NCBI GenBank assembly: GCA_023410675.1
Contig: JAEYPM010000110.1
Coordinates: 1-64,000, forward strand
From: Bacillota bacterium
Lineage (GTDB): Bacteria > Bacillota > Clostridia > Lachnospirales > Cellulosilyticaceae
Direction: 5' to 3'
DNA length: 64,000 nucleotides
How positions within the stretch are numbered: the first letter of the stretch is position 1; each line of letters opens with the position of its first letter. The position numbers were made by a program, and so were the translations under genes. Under the pieces are notes generated by a model. The model worked only from the letters and a program-made list of their open reading frames with translations, was not told the DNA's origin and ran no database searches. This document shows positions 34,423-42,720 of the stretch, one piece after another.

Positions 34423-36879
34423 TTATTTAGCGTCTCTGTTATCAAATGTAGCTGTTTTTGTAGCTGAATCAAATGATGATTCTACGCCTAATGCTACAGC
34501 GATAAATTTAAGTGGTAAGTATGTTCTACCATCTTTAATAACTGCTTTAGTATCCATCTTGATAGCCATACCGTTTACAGTCATGATGTCGCTTCCAGCT
34601 TTAAGTTGGATAATCTTTTCTCCAGCTATAATTGTAGCAACGCCATTGCTAAATAATACGTTATCTCCAACTATACCAAATGCTTCTGCTACATATCTTG
34701 CAGGTACCATGATACGGCTGTCTTGGATGTATGCTTGAGCATCCATAGTCTTGCTTACACCATCAACTGTATATTCGCTTGATCCAGCTGTGAATGTTGC
34801 AACAACAGCTTTAAGAGCACCTTGTCTGATATCTTCTGTATTTCTTGTGTTAATCTTGAAGAAATCTTTAACTTCGATTGTACCATGATCATGATTTCCA
34901 TCTTTAGCATGCTCTGAAGATAAAGCATTTCCACCTATTTTAATTGGGAATGATCCTTCTGGTACTGTACGGTCAAATGATACTTCGAAACCTGTAAGCT
35001 CGATAGTTGATGCTGTCTTAGAAGCATGTTTGATTTCGATTTCGATTTGGCCATTCTTGTTATCCCATTTATTGATTACAAGATCTCCAGATGTTACTTT
35101 AACTTCACCTTTTCCAGTGAATTTGTAACCTTCTGCTGGAGTAGAGATAATTAAGTCACCACGTTTGATTCTATCATTAGCAGTTTCAGTGATAACTACT
35201 TTGCCTTCATATTTTTGTTTTTGAAGACCTACTTTAACTACCATAGCTTCAGCTTCTACTTTAACAGGTGCTATAACTTTAGCAGCTGTGCAAGAAACTT
35301 CTTCGTCGATAGATCTTTCAGCGTATGCTGTAAGTTTTACTTCTTTTCCATCTGCTGTATCTAAGTCTACACAGATAGGAGCTTCAAATTCATATTTATC
35401 TTTGCTATGAATTGGAGCTGCATTGATATCTTCATGATCTGTGTAATCTCCATCTCTGTTTACGTCAACAGCTACGAATTTAGCTGTGAATCCTACGAAT
35501 TTTGTTCCATCCATTTTAACGTCTACGATTTCAACGTTATCAGTTTTAGCTTTGATAACTTGTTTAGCTGAATCAACTTTGTCTTGTCTTGTAGCATTTT
35601 TGATGCTTACATCTGACTCATCATATTTTCCAAAGTAAGCGCCTTCACTAAGTTCAAATTTAACAGTATGGTTTGGAAGAATACCATCTTTTACGTTTTC
35701 TTCTAAGAAGAATACTGCGTCATCTTTGCTTTGTCCTGCTACGATATCTAAAGTTTTTTCATCTTTCATGTAAAGCTTAGTATCTGTAAGAACAATGTTA
35801 GCTACTTTAAGTGCTGTAGCTTCTCCAAGTGGGCTATCAACTTTGATTGTTAAGTCGCCTTCTTTTGGAGTTCTAGTGTTTGCACCTACATGAAGACCTT
35901 TAATTCTGAATAAACCTTTTGAGTTAACCCATGAAGTTTCTTCTCCATTATCTGGAACACCGTTGCTATTTGCATCGTCCCATTTTTGGAACATCATAGC
36001 TGGAACCCAAATTGTCATTTCATCGCCGTATTTGCTTGTGATTTCTCCTGGTTTACCATAGAATGTTGTTGATGCAAATCCTTTTCCTGCAGTGATTTCA
36101 AGAGTATCATTTGAATCAAAGAATTCAAATTCGCTGTTATCAATTGTTAATTTAATTTCAAAACCTGGATAAGATTGAGTAACACCGTTGATTGTAGTTG
36201 TACGGTATTTCAAATCTTTTGCTTTGCTAGCTACAACACCTTCATATGGTTCAGTGAATACGATTTCTCCGATTTCACCTTCATCAAATAAGTTTGTAAC
36301 TTCTTCAGCTGTAACTTGGCATTTGTCATCTTTAGATTCAGCAAATGTAAGTTTTGATTCTGTAATTTCAAGACCATTGTTATCGATAGAAACTGTAGCA
36401 ACATCACCAGTTACTTTACCGAAAAGTGGTATGAATAAGTATGTGTCTTCTGGAATAATACTTGTTCCATATACATCTTCATAGTTGCTAAGATCTACTT
36501 TTAAGCATTTCTTTCCAGGAACTACAGTAAGATCACCAAATGATAATGTAGATGCTGTTGGTGCTTTAAGACCTAAAGCTACTTCAAGATTTGTGAAGAT
36601 TTCATTATCTCTGTTGTATTGTGCTTGGTCAAATTCAAATCCTTCAACATCAAGGTAGAATAACCCATCATGGTAATTAGTGTCTACTGTGTCATCTAAT
36701 TTAATTCTTAAAATAGGACCTGTAGTAAGATCATTTTCATCATGACCATATACTCTGTCTTTTTTGCCTACTTGTTTGTTAACAATAGTGTTTGTTGAGC
36801 CTGCGAAAGTTACAACTGGTACTGCTGTAACGATCATAGTTGCTGCAAGTACAGCCGCTAATTTTTGGCGTAATTTCAT
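34423..36879 (-). CDS. S-layer-like exported protein, paralogue 1
   Basis: 818 aa. Signal peptide MKLRQKLAAVLAATMIVTAV..., ending near residue 26. The body is beta-rich and low in Cys, as in S-layer proteins. Two EF-hand-like calcium loops are visible: DDANSNGVPDNGEE near 301 and DVNRDGDYTDHED near 472. The last ~130 residues form a stalk ('copper amine oxidase N-terminal-like') domain: AYIQDSRIMVPARYVAEAFG and GRTYLPLKFIAVALGV. No SLH domain, so wall attachment is not by the classical route. First of three tandem paralogues with uniform codon use suggestive of high expression; each has its own promoter and terminator. S-layer identity is inferred. Confidence 0.7.
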   Translation of the reverse strand: MKLRQKLAAVLAATMIVTAVPVVTFAGSTNTIVNKQVGKKDRVYGHDENDLTTGPILRIKLDDTVDTNYHDGLFYLDVEGFEFDQAQYNRDNEIFTNLEVALGLKAPTASTLSFGDLTVVPGKKCLKVDLSNYEDVYGTSIIPEDTYLFIPLFGKVTGDVATVSIDNNGLEITESKLTFAESKDDKCQVTAEEVTNLFDEGEIGEIVFTEPYEGVVASKAKDLKYRTTTINGVTQSYPGFEIKLTIDNSEFEFFDSNDTLEITAGKGFASTTFYGKPGEITSKYGDEMTIWVPAMMFQKWDDANSNGVPDNGEETSWVNSKGLFRIKGLHVGANTRTPKEGDLTIKVDSPLGEATALKVANIVLTDTKLYMKDEKTLDIVAGQSKDDAVFFLEENVKDGILPNHTVKFELSEGAYFGKYDESDVSIKNATRQDKVDSAKQVIKAKTDNVEIVDVKMDGTKFVGFTAKFVAVDVNRDGDYTDHEDINAAPIHSKDKYEFEAPICVDLDTADGKEVKLTAYAERSIDEEVSCTAAKVIAPVKVEAEAMVVKVGLQKQKYEGKVVITETANDRIKRGDLIISTPAEGYKFTGKGEVKVTSGDLVINKWDNKNGQIEIEIKHASKTASTIELTGFEVSFDRTVPEGSFPIKIGGNALSSEHAKDGNHDHGTIEVKDFFKINTRNTEDIRQGALKAVVATFTAGSSEYTVDGVSKTMDAQAYIQDSRIMVPARYVAEAFGIVGDNVLFSNGVATIIAGEKIIQLKAGSDIMTVNGMAIKMDTKAVIKDGRTYLPLKFIAVALGVESSFDSATKTATFDNRDAK

Positions 36880-36938
36880 TATTGTTTCCCCCTTATTTAA
36901 TTTTTTATCAAAATATAATTTTTGATGATTTCAAAACA

Positions 36939-36967
36939 ATTATATAATGCTAAGTTTTTCAAGTCAA
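36939..36967 (-). promoter_or_regulatory. Promoter of S-layer-like gene 1
   Basis: TTGACT (36967-36962), 17-base spacer, TATAAT (36944-36939). The -35 region shares AGTCAATTAA and a TTGTAA about 10 bases further out with the gene 2 promoter, but lacks its TGTCGAA box. In the 314-base gap 36880-37193 this promoter, a ~55-base leader and the next gene's hairpin are all I see. Confidence 0.75.
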
Positions 36968-37029
36968 TTAAATATTTCACTTTGTAACTTTATTGTAATA
37001 TTTATGATACATTAGCATTAATATTTGAA

Positions 37030-37090
37030 ATTGTATATAATCAAAAAGGAGATAGTCATTTTAACTATCTCCTTTTTGATTATATACAAT
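37030..37090. terminator. Very long perfect hairpin terminator after S-layer-like gene 2
   Basis: Perfect 26-base inverted repeat (37030-37055 and 37065-37090) with a 9-base loop. The centre is AAAAAGGAGATAG / CTATCTCCTTTTT, so T-runs form on both strands. The stem is much longer than termination needs and may also protect the 3' end of an abundant mRNA. Confidence 0.85.
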
Positions 37091-37193
37091 AAATTATTTA
37101 TATACAATAAATAGTTTATTGTTTTTATCTTTATTATTTTTTGCTTTTTTATTTTTTGCTTTTATCTTTTGTTATTTTCTTAATAAACTACTA

Positions 37194-39647
37194 TTAGTTT
37201 TTATTTGAAAATGTAGCTGTTTTTGTAGCTGAGTCCCAAGTTGAGTTTACGCCAAGGGCTGCTGCAATAAACTTCATTGGTACATAAGATCTACCGTTTT
37301 TAACTTCAGCTTTTGCATCCATCTTGATAGACATACCATTGACAATAATCATATCGCTTCCAACTTTAAGTTGAACGATCTTTTCTCCAGCAATTACTGT
37401 AACAACGCCATCATTAAATAAGATGTTTTCTGGTGAAATACCAAATGCATCAGATAAGTATCTTACAGGAACCATTGTACGATCGTTTTGAATGTAAGCT
37501 GCTGCATCCATAGTCTTAGTTACACCATCAACTGTATATTCAGTAGATCCAGCTGTAAAGGATACTTCAACTGCTTTAAGAGCACCTGATTTGATATCCT
37601 CAGTATTTGGTGTGTTTACTCTAAAGAAGTCTTTAACTTCAATAGAACCATGAGCATGTCTGCCATCTTTTTCATGTTCACTTACAAGTGAAGATCCTTT
37701 AACATTTAATGCAAAGGTTCCTTCTGGAACTGTACGATCAACATCTACTTCAAATCCTGTAATTTCAATAGTCGAAGCTGTCTTTGAAGCATTTTTAACT
37801 TCAATGATGATTTGATCTTTCTTGTTTTCCCATTTGTTGATGATAAGGTCACCAGATGTTACTTTTACTTCGCCTTTACCTGTAAATTTGTAGCCTTCTG
37901 CTGGTGTAGCAATTACCAAGTCCCCACGACCAATCTTGCCATTTGCTGTTTCAGTAATTGTTAATTTGCCTTCATATTTTTGTTTTTGAAGTCCTACTTT
38001 AACTACCATAGCTTCAGCTTCTACTTTAACAGGTGCAACTACTTTTGCAGCTACAGTTGAAACTTCTTCATCAATTGCTCTTTCCCCTGAAGCTGTAATT
38101 TTGATTTCTGTAGCATCTTCTGTATCTAAATCTACACATAAAGGTGCTTTAAATTCATATTTATCTTTGCTGTTTATTGGTGCAGCATTGATATCACCAT
38201 GATCTGTAAAATCTCCATCGCCATTCATATCTTTTGCTACGAATTTTGCAGTGAATCCTACATATTTTGTTCCATCCATCTCTACATCAACTACATCTAC
38301 ATTAGTTGGTAATGTAATAAGATTTTTAAATGAAGTAACCTTTTCGCTTCTTGTAGCATCATCTACATCGCCAAATGTCTCTTCATCAAATACACCAAAG
38401 TATCCTTTGCTAAGTTCAAAATCAACTGTGTGGTTTGGAAGAATACCATCTGCAACGTTTTCTTCAAGGAAGAAGGTTACATCTTCACTCTTACCAGCTG
38501 TAATTTCTACTGTTTTTTCATCTTTCATGTAAAGTTTAGTATCTGTAAGAACTACATTAGCCACTTTAAGTGCTGTAGCTTCGCCAAGATCACCTTTTAC
38601 ATCAATAGTAAGATCTCCAGCTGTAGGTGTTTTTGTATTAGCTCTTACCTCAACACCTTTAATTCTAAAGATACCCTTTGAGTTAACCCACTCAAATTCA
38701 TTTTTGTCATACTCACCATCAGTGTCTAAATCCCCTAAGTAATTTTGGAATGCCATAACAGGAATTAAAATAGTTACTTCATCTCCATATTTACTTGTTA
38801 CTTGAAGACCACCTAATGCCCAAGTACCCTCAAAGCCTTTGCCAAGTTCAACTTCTACATCTTGTGACTCAACGAATTCAAATTCTTGGTTATCAGTTGC
38901 TAATTTTATTTCAAAGTAGTCATAAGTACCTGATACATCATTGATTTTTCCTGATTTTGTTACGAATTTTCCATCTTCATATTTAGATTTGATGATATTT
39001 GCATAAGCTTCTGAGAATACAATATCTCCAATAGTACCTTCATCAAAAATATCTGTTACATCTTCAGCTGTAACTGTGCATTTTTCACCTTTAGATTCAG
39101 CAAAAGTAAGTGCTGTTCCACCTGTAATTTCAAGTTGGTTGTTGTCTATTGTAACAGTAGCAATATCTCCTGTTACTTTACCATATAGAGGTATAAATAA
39201 TGTAGTATCTTCTGGAATAACAGTTGTTCCATAAACATCATAGTATCCACTAAGGTCAACTTTTAAGCATTTTTTGCCTACTTGAACTGTAAGATTACCA
39301 AAAGAACGGTCATTTCCTGTTGGCACCCCTACATATGTACCTTGAGCAGCTTTTAGATTTGTAAAGATTTCATTATCTCTATTGTATTGAGCTTGATCAA
39401 ATTCAAACCCTTCTACATCTAAATAGAATACACCACCGTGTTCTGTTGTATCTACAGAATCATCTAATTTAACTTTTAAGATTGGACCTGTTGTAAGATC
39501 ATTCTCCTCATGTCCATATACTCTATCTTTTTTACCTACTTGTTTGTTTACAATGGTATTTGTTGAAGCTGCAAATGTTACAACGGGTACTGTTGTTACA
39601 ACAGTTGCTGCTGCAAGAACCATAGCTAATTTTTGACGCAATTTCAT
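37194..39647 (-). CDS. S-layer-like exported protein, paralogue 2
   Basis: 817 aa, closely similar to paralogue 1 along its length: the same signal peptide type, the same VNKQVGKKDRVYGH(D/E)END segment just after it, and the shared KVEAEAMVVKVGLQKQKYEGK block. Calcium-loop-like motifs are DLDTDGEYDKNE and DMNGDGDFTDHGD. C-terminal stalk domain: AYIQNDRTMVPVRYLSDAFGI and GRSYVPMKFIAAALGV. It differs mainly in the first 300 residues. Unlike its neighbours, its promoter is surrounded by three Spo0A-box sequences. Function as an S-layer or major surface protein is inferred. Confidence 0.7.
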   Translation of the reverse strand: MKLRQKLAMVLAAATVVTTVPVVTFAASTNTIVNKQVGKKDRVYGHEENDLTTGPILKVKLDDSVDTTEHGGVFYLDVEGFEFDQAQYNRDNEIFTNLKAAQGTYVGVPTGNDRSFGNLTVQVGKKCLKVDLSGYYDVYGTTVIPEDTTLFIPLYGKVTGDIATVTIDNNQLEITGGTALTFAESKGEKCTVTAEDVTDIFDEGTIGDIVFSEAYANIIKSKYEDGKFVTKSGKINDVSGTYDYFEIKLATDNQEFEFVESQDVEVELGKGFEGTWALGGLQVTSKYGDEVTILIPVMAFQNYLGDLDTDGEYDKNEFEWVNSKGIFRIKGVEVRANTKTPTAGDLTIDVKGDLGEATALKVANVVLTDTKLYMKDEKTVEITAGKSEDVTFFLEENVADGILPNHTVDFELSKGYFGVFDEETFGDVDDATRSEKVTSFKNLITLPTNVDVVDVEMDGTKYVGFTAKFVAKDMNGDGDFTDHGDINAAPINSKDKYEFKAPLCVDLDTEDATEIKITASGERAIDEEVSTVAAKVVAPVKVEAEAMVVKVGLQKQKYEGKLTITETANGKIGRGDLVIATPAEGYKFTGKGEVKVTSGDLIINKWENKKDQIIIEVKNASKTASTIEITGFEVDVDRTVPEGTFALNVKGSSLVSEHEKDGRHAHGSIEVKDFFRVNTPNTEDIKSGALKAVEVSFTAGSTEYTVDGVTKTMDAAAYIQNDRTMVPVRYLSDAFGISPENILFNDGVVTVIAGEKIVQLKVGSDMIIVNGMSIKMDAKAEVKNGRSYVPMKFIAAALGVNSTWDSATKTATFSNKN

Positions 39648-39692
39648 ATTCTAGCTTCCTCCTTTGTTGATGTTGGTCAAGTCACAGATATA

Positions 39693-39781
39693 TTCGACAT
39701 ATTTATGAAAAAATGCCAAAATATTCATCTATTCGACATTATTATAATATGGAAAAGTTGCCCAGTCAATTAATTGTCGAA
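39693..39781. promoter_or_regulatory. Three exact Spo0A-box heptamers around the gene 2 promoter
   Basis: TTCGACA (reverse of TGTCGAA) at 39693-39699 and 39732-39738, and TGTCGAA at 39775-39781. They lie downstream of, at, and just upstream of the proposed transcription start and -35. TGTCGAA is the known Spo0A-binding core in spore formers. Positions over the start site suggest repression by Spo0A-P; this is inference. Confidence 0.65.
39741..39769 (-). promoter_or_regulatory. Promoter of S-layer-like gene 2
   Basis: TTGACT (39769-39764), 17-base spacer, TATAAT (39746-39741). Predicted start near 39734, giving a leader of about 87 bases. Confidence 0.75.
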
Positions 39782-39857
39782 TTTTGTAATATTAACGTAA
39801 CACTGATGTATTTATCCGCAACGCAAAAGTAAACTCACAACAAAAGGGTATGTACAA

Positions 39858-39900
39858 TGAAAAGCCCTTAGGTTATCTATACACCTAAGGGCTTTTTTCA
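39858..39900. terminator. Terminator of S-layer-like gene 3
   Basis: AAAGCCCTTAGGT (39861-39873) and ACCTAAGGGCTTT (39883-39895) form a perfect 13-base stem with a 9-base loop. The T-run is longer on the plus strand but four T's also follow on the minus strand. It lies 39 bases past the gene 3 stop. Confidence 0.8.
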
Positions 39901-39938
39901 TTCAAACGTTATAACACTATTAATTTTATACTTATCAA

Positions 39939-42230
39939 TTAGTTGTTAGTGAATGAAGCTGTTCTTGTAGTGGCATCCCAGTTAACTGATACACCAAGAA
40001 TTCTTCCTATTTCACCCATTGGAACATAAGTTCTTCCATCTTTAATAACAACTTTTGCATCCAGTTTAATTTGTGCTCCGTTTACAATCGCAATATTGCT
40101 ACCATTAGTAAGCTGTACTGTTCTTGCACCTGCGAAGATAGTAACTGTTCCATTGCTAAATATGATATCTTTTCCTTCAATACCGAATGCATCAGATACG
40201 TAACGAACAGGTATCATTGTTCTGTCATTTGAAAGATATGCTTCTGCATCCATTTCTTTTTCTTCACCGTTGATAGCATATTTCTTGCTACCAATTACAA
40301 AGCTTGCTGTACCTCTTCTTAATCCATTAGATGCGATATCTTCTGTGTTACGAGTTCCAACTATGAAGAAATCTTCTACGTCGATAGTACCATGTGTATG
40401 ATTTACTGCAAAGCTATCGTGGCTTCCTACTAATGCACTTCCTGAGATTGCAAGATCATAAGAACCTTCTGGTACAGTACGATCTACAGTTACTTCAAAG
40501 TTTGAAATTTCAATTGTTGAAGCTGTTTTAGATTGACGTGCAACTGGAATTACTACATTATATGCTCCAGCACCTTGGTTGTAAGCAATTTTAATTCCTG
40601 TTTCATCTAATCTAAGATCTCCTGCTGTTACTTTTACTTCTGGTTTCTTAGTAAATTTAACGCCTTCTTCTGCAGGAATAGATAATACTAAGTCTCCTCT
40701 TTCAAGCATAGCATTTTCTGTTTCAGAGATAGTAACTTTACCACCTACTTGTTTTTGAAGACCAACTTTAACTGTTACAGCTTCTGCAGTTACTTTAGCA
40801 GGGGCTTTAACATTTGCTACTATTACTGATGGTTCTTCACCTTCTATAGCACGTCCTGTTGCTTTAAGCACAACTTCATGATTTTCTAATGCAACTGCTG
40901 TACAAATACGTGTTGTAAATTCAAATTCATCAATTTTAGTTGAATTTAAGTTTTCTGCTGCAACTTTTACTGAGAAGCCAACAAACTCATTATCATCATT
41001 TACTTCTACGTCTACTAATTGTACACCTTGAGGTAATTTAATAAGTTGTTTGAATTGGTTTAATGGACTTTGAGCTCCTGATGCTGTATCAACTACACCA
41101 AAATAAGCATTTTCTATTGTAAAGTCTAATGTACGGTTAGCTACCATAGAATCATTTACATTTTCTTTTAATTTGAAAGTAACTTCTTTGTCTCTTCCTG
41201 CTACTACATCAACAACTTTTTCATCTTTCATTATGATTGATGTACCGTAGTTTACTACTTTTGCTACTACATAGTCTGCTGAATTCACAATATCGCCACT
41301 AAGATTTACTTTAAGTTCACCAAATTCAGGTACTTTAACCTCAGATTTTACTTCAATATCTTTTATAGTGATGTTTCCTCTTGAAGCTGCTGCTAAGTTT
41401 GTTGTAAATACTGAAGTTGGAATTTTTACTTCTAAAAGATCTGAATATTTGCCTTCTACTATTTGAAGTCCATTAGCAAGTGTAAGATCTTCTTGTGCAT
41501 CAAAACCTTTTCCAAAAGATACTTTTGCACTATCTGAATCTAATACTTTGAAGTCTTTGTGTTCAATATCAAATTCAAGTGTCATGTGTGTCTTTCCTGC
41601 TGCTTCTAATTCTCTAGCCTTAGCTAAGAAAGCTCCTTGGTATGGCTCTTCAATTGTGATATCTGCTAAAGAACCTTCACTATAAATGTTTGGAAGTGAT
41701 CCAACAGTTACTTTTCCTTTTTCAGTACTTGTTGCAGCAAATACATAAGTTCCACCTGTGATGTTTTGGTTGTTTGTATCTACTGTTACACTTGCTTGTT
41801 CCCCTGTTACTTCAGCAACAAGTGGTAAGATAACATTTTCTGTATGTGCTATAGCTTCTTGAGCTTTTACTTGTACTTCTGTATCAGAAACACGTTTCAT
41901 AACAATTTTACTTGTTGGAGCTGCTGAAGTTAACTCGCCTGTAGCTAAGTTTACTTCTTTAGCTTCGTAGTTACCATCTCCATCTTTAAATGCATCTTTT
42001 GACCATTTAGCACCTTCTAATTCTAAATAGAATGTTGCATTTGCAGGTAAGTTATCTTCTAAATCAATAACTAACTGTGGTGCTGTTGTTCCATCATTAA
42101 ATATATCATCTTTAGCAACCTTCACTACTTTCGTAATTCTGTTTGATGATGCTGCCATTGTTACTACTGGAACTGCTGTAACTATCATTGTAGCTGCTAA
42201 CACAGCTGCTAACTTTTGACGTAATTTCAT
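39939..42230 (-). CDS. S-layer-like exported protein, paralogue 3
   Basis: 763 aa. The first 25 residues are identical to paralogue 1 (MKLRQKLAAVLAATMIVTAV and on), but the rest is more diverged. Shared blocks include AEAVTVKVGLQKQ, DRTVPEGSYDLAISGSAL and HGTIDVEDFF. The calcium loops of paralogues 1 and 2 are missing. The C-terminal stalk domain is kept (AYLSNDRTMIPVRYVSDAFG, GRTYVPMGEIGRILGV). Oldest or most specialised member of the tandem set (inference). It has its own promoter about 160 bases upstream. Confidence 0.7.
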   Translation of the reverse strand: MKLRQKLAAVLAATMIVTAVPVVTMAASSNRITKVVKVAKDDIFNDGTTAPQLVIDLEDNLPANATFYLELEGAKWSKDAFKDGDGNYEAKEVNLATGELTSAAPTSKIVMKRVSDTEVQVKAQEAIAHTENVILPLVAEVTGEQASVTVDTNNQNITGGTYVFAATSTEKGKVTVGSLPNIYSEGSLADITIEEPYQGAFLAKARELEAAGKTHMTLEFDIEHKDFKVLDSDSAKVSFGKGFDAQEDLTLANGLQIVEGKYSDLLEVKIPTSVFTTNLAAASRGNITIKDIEVKSEVKVPEFGELKVNLSGDIVNSADYVVAKVVNYGTSIIMKDEKVVDVVAGRDKEVTFKLKENVNDSMVANRTLDFTIENAYFGVVDTASGAQSPLNQFKQLIKLPQGVQLVDVEVNDDNEFVGFSVKVAAENLNSTKIDEFEFTTRICTAVALENHEVVLKATGRAIEGEEPSVIVANVKAPAKVTAEAVTVKVGLQKQVGGKVTISETENAMLERGDLVLSIPAEEGVKFTKKPEVKVTAGDLRLDETGIKIAYNQGAGAYNVVIPVARQSKTASTIEISNFEVTVDRTVPEGSYDLAISGSALVGSHDSFAVNHTHGTIDVEDFFIVGTRNTEDIASNGLRRGTASFVIGSKKYAINGEEKEMDAEAYLSNDRTMIPVRYVSDAFGIEGKDIIFSNGTVTIFAGARTVQLTNGSNIAIVNGAQIKLDAKVVIKDGRTYVPMGEIGRILGVSVNWDATTRTASFTNN

Positions 42231-42387
42231 ATTCTAGTCCTCCTTGATGTTTCGCATTAGTCGAATAATCATGTAGTTTACTTTAATAGTTATGTAATAT
42301 TTGATTGTTATTGTAATGATTTGTAACAATCACTTAACTACATGTCTTCCCAGCTAACTTGCTTTATTGCCCTCGCTGGATAATTTG

Positions 42388-42416
42388 ATTATATACTGAT
42401 TATACATGCTTTTCAA
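42388..42416 (-). promoter_or_regulatory. Promoter of S-layer-like gene 3
   Basis: TTGAAA (42416-42411), 17-base spacer, TATAAT (42393-42388); leader about 150 bases. The 490-base gap 42231-42720 also holds one Spo0A-like heptamer (TTCGACA, 42468-42474), a one-mismatch copy near 42250, and the terminator of the SLH gene. No small gene was found in it. Confidence 0.65.
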
Positions 42417-42599
42417 TAGGTATTTATTGGTTAATTTCATTTGGTTGTTGTTACCATTTATTCCTTATTCGACATATAATGCTATGTATTTCTATTTTAT
42501 TATAGGTCAATCCTTCAATTAAATCAATATTTTTATGTTCACTTTTATATTATTTTTAACATTTCTTAATAACTTGTTAACATTTCCCATTATGTAAAC

Positions 42600-42650
42600 A
42601 AAAAATAAGTAGCTAAGTAAAGTTATTTTGTACTTTAGTTAGCTACTTAT
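42600..42650 (-). terminator. Terminator of the galU-SLH operon
   Basis: AAGTAGCTAA (42607-42616) and TTAGCTACTT (42639-42648), with inner GTAAAGT/ACTTTAG-type pairing, followed on the minus strand by T's. It lies about 70 bases after the SLH-protein stop. Confidence 0.8.
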
Positions 42651-42720
42651 AGGCTTCATATTTTGATCTTTCAGTTGTACCCCGTGGGCACATTCTATTT
42701 CCTTTTTATTTTTACTTTAT

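Noticed and set aside
34423..42230. Copper amine oxidases
   Set aside because: Only the small N-terminal-type (stalk) domain is present; no topaquinone-site or copper-histidine catalytic domain can be seen.
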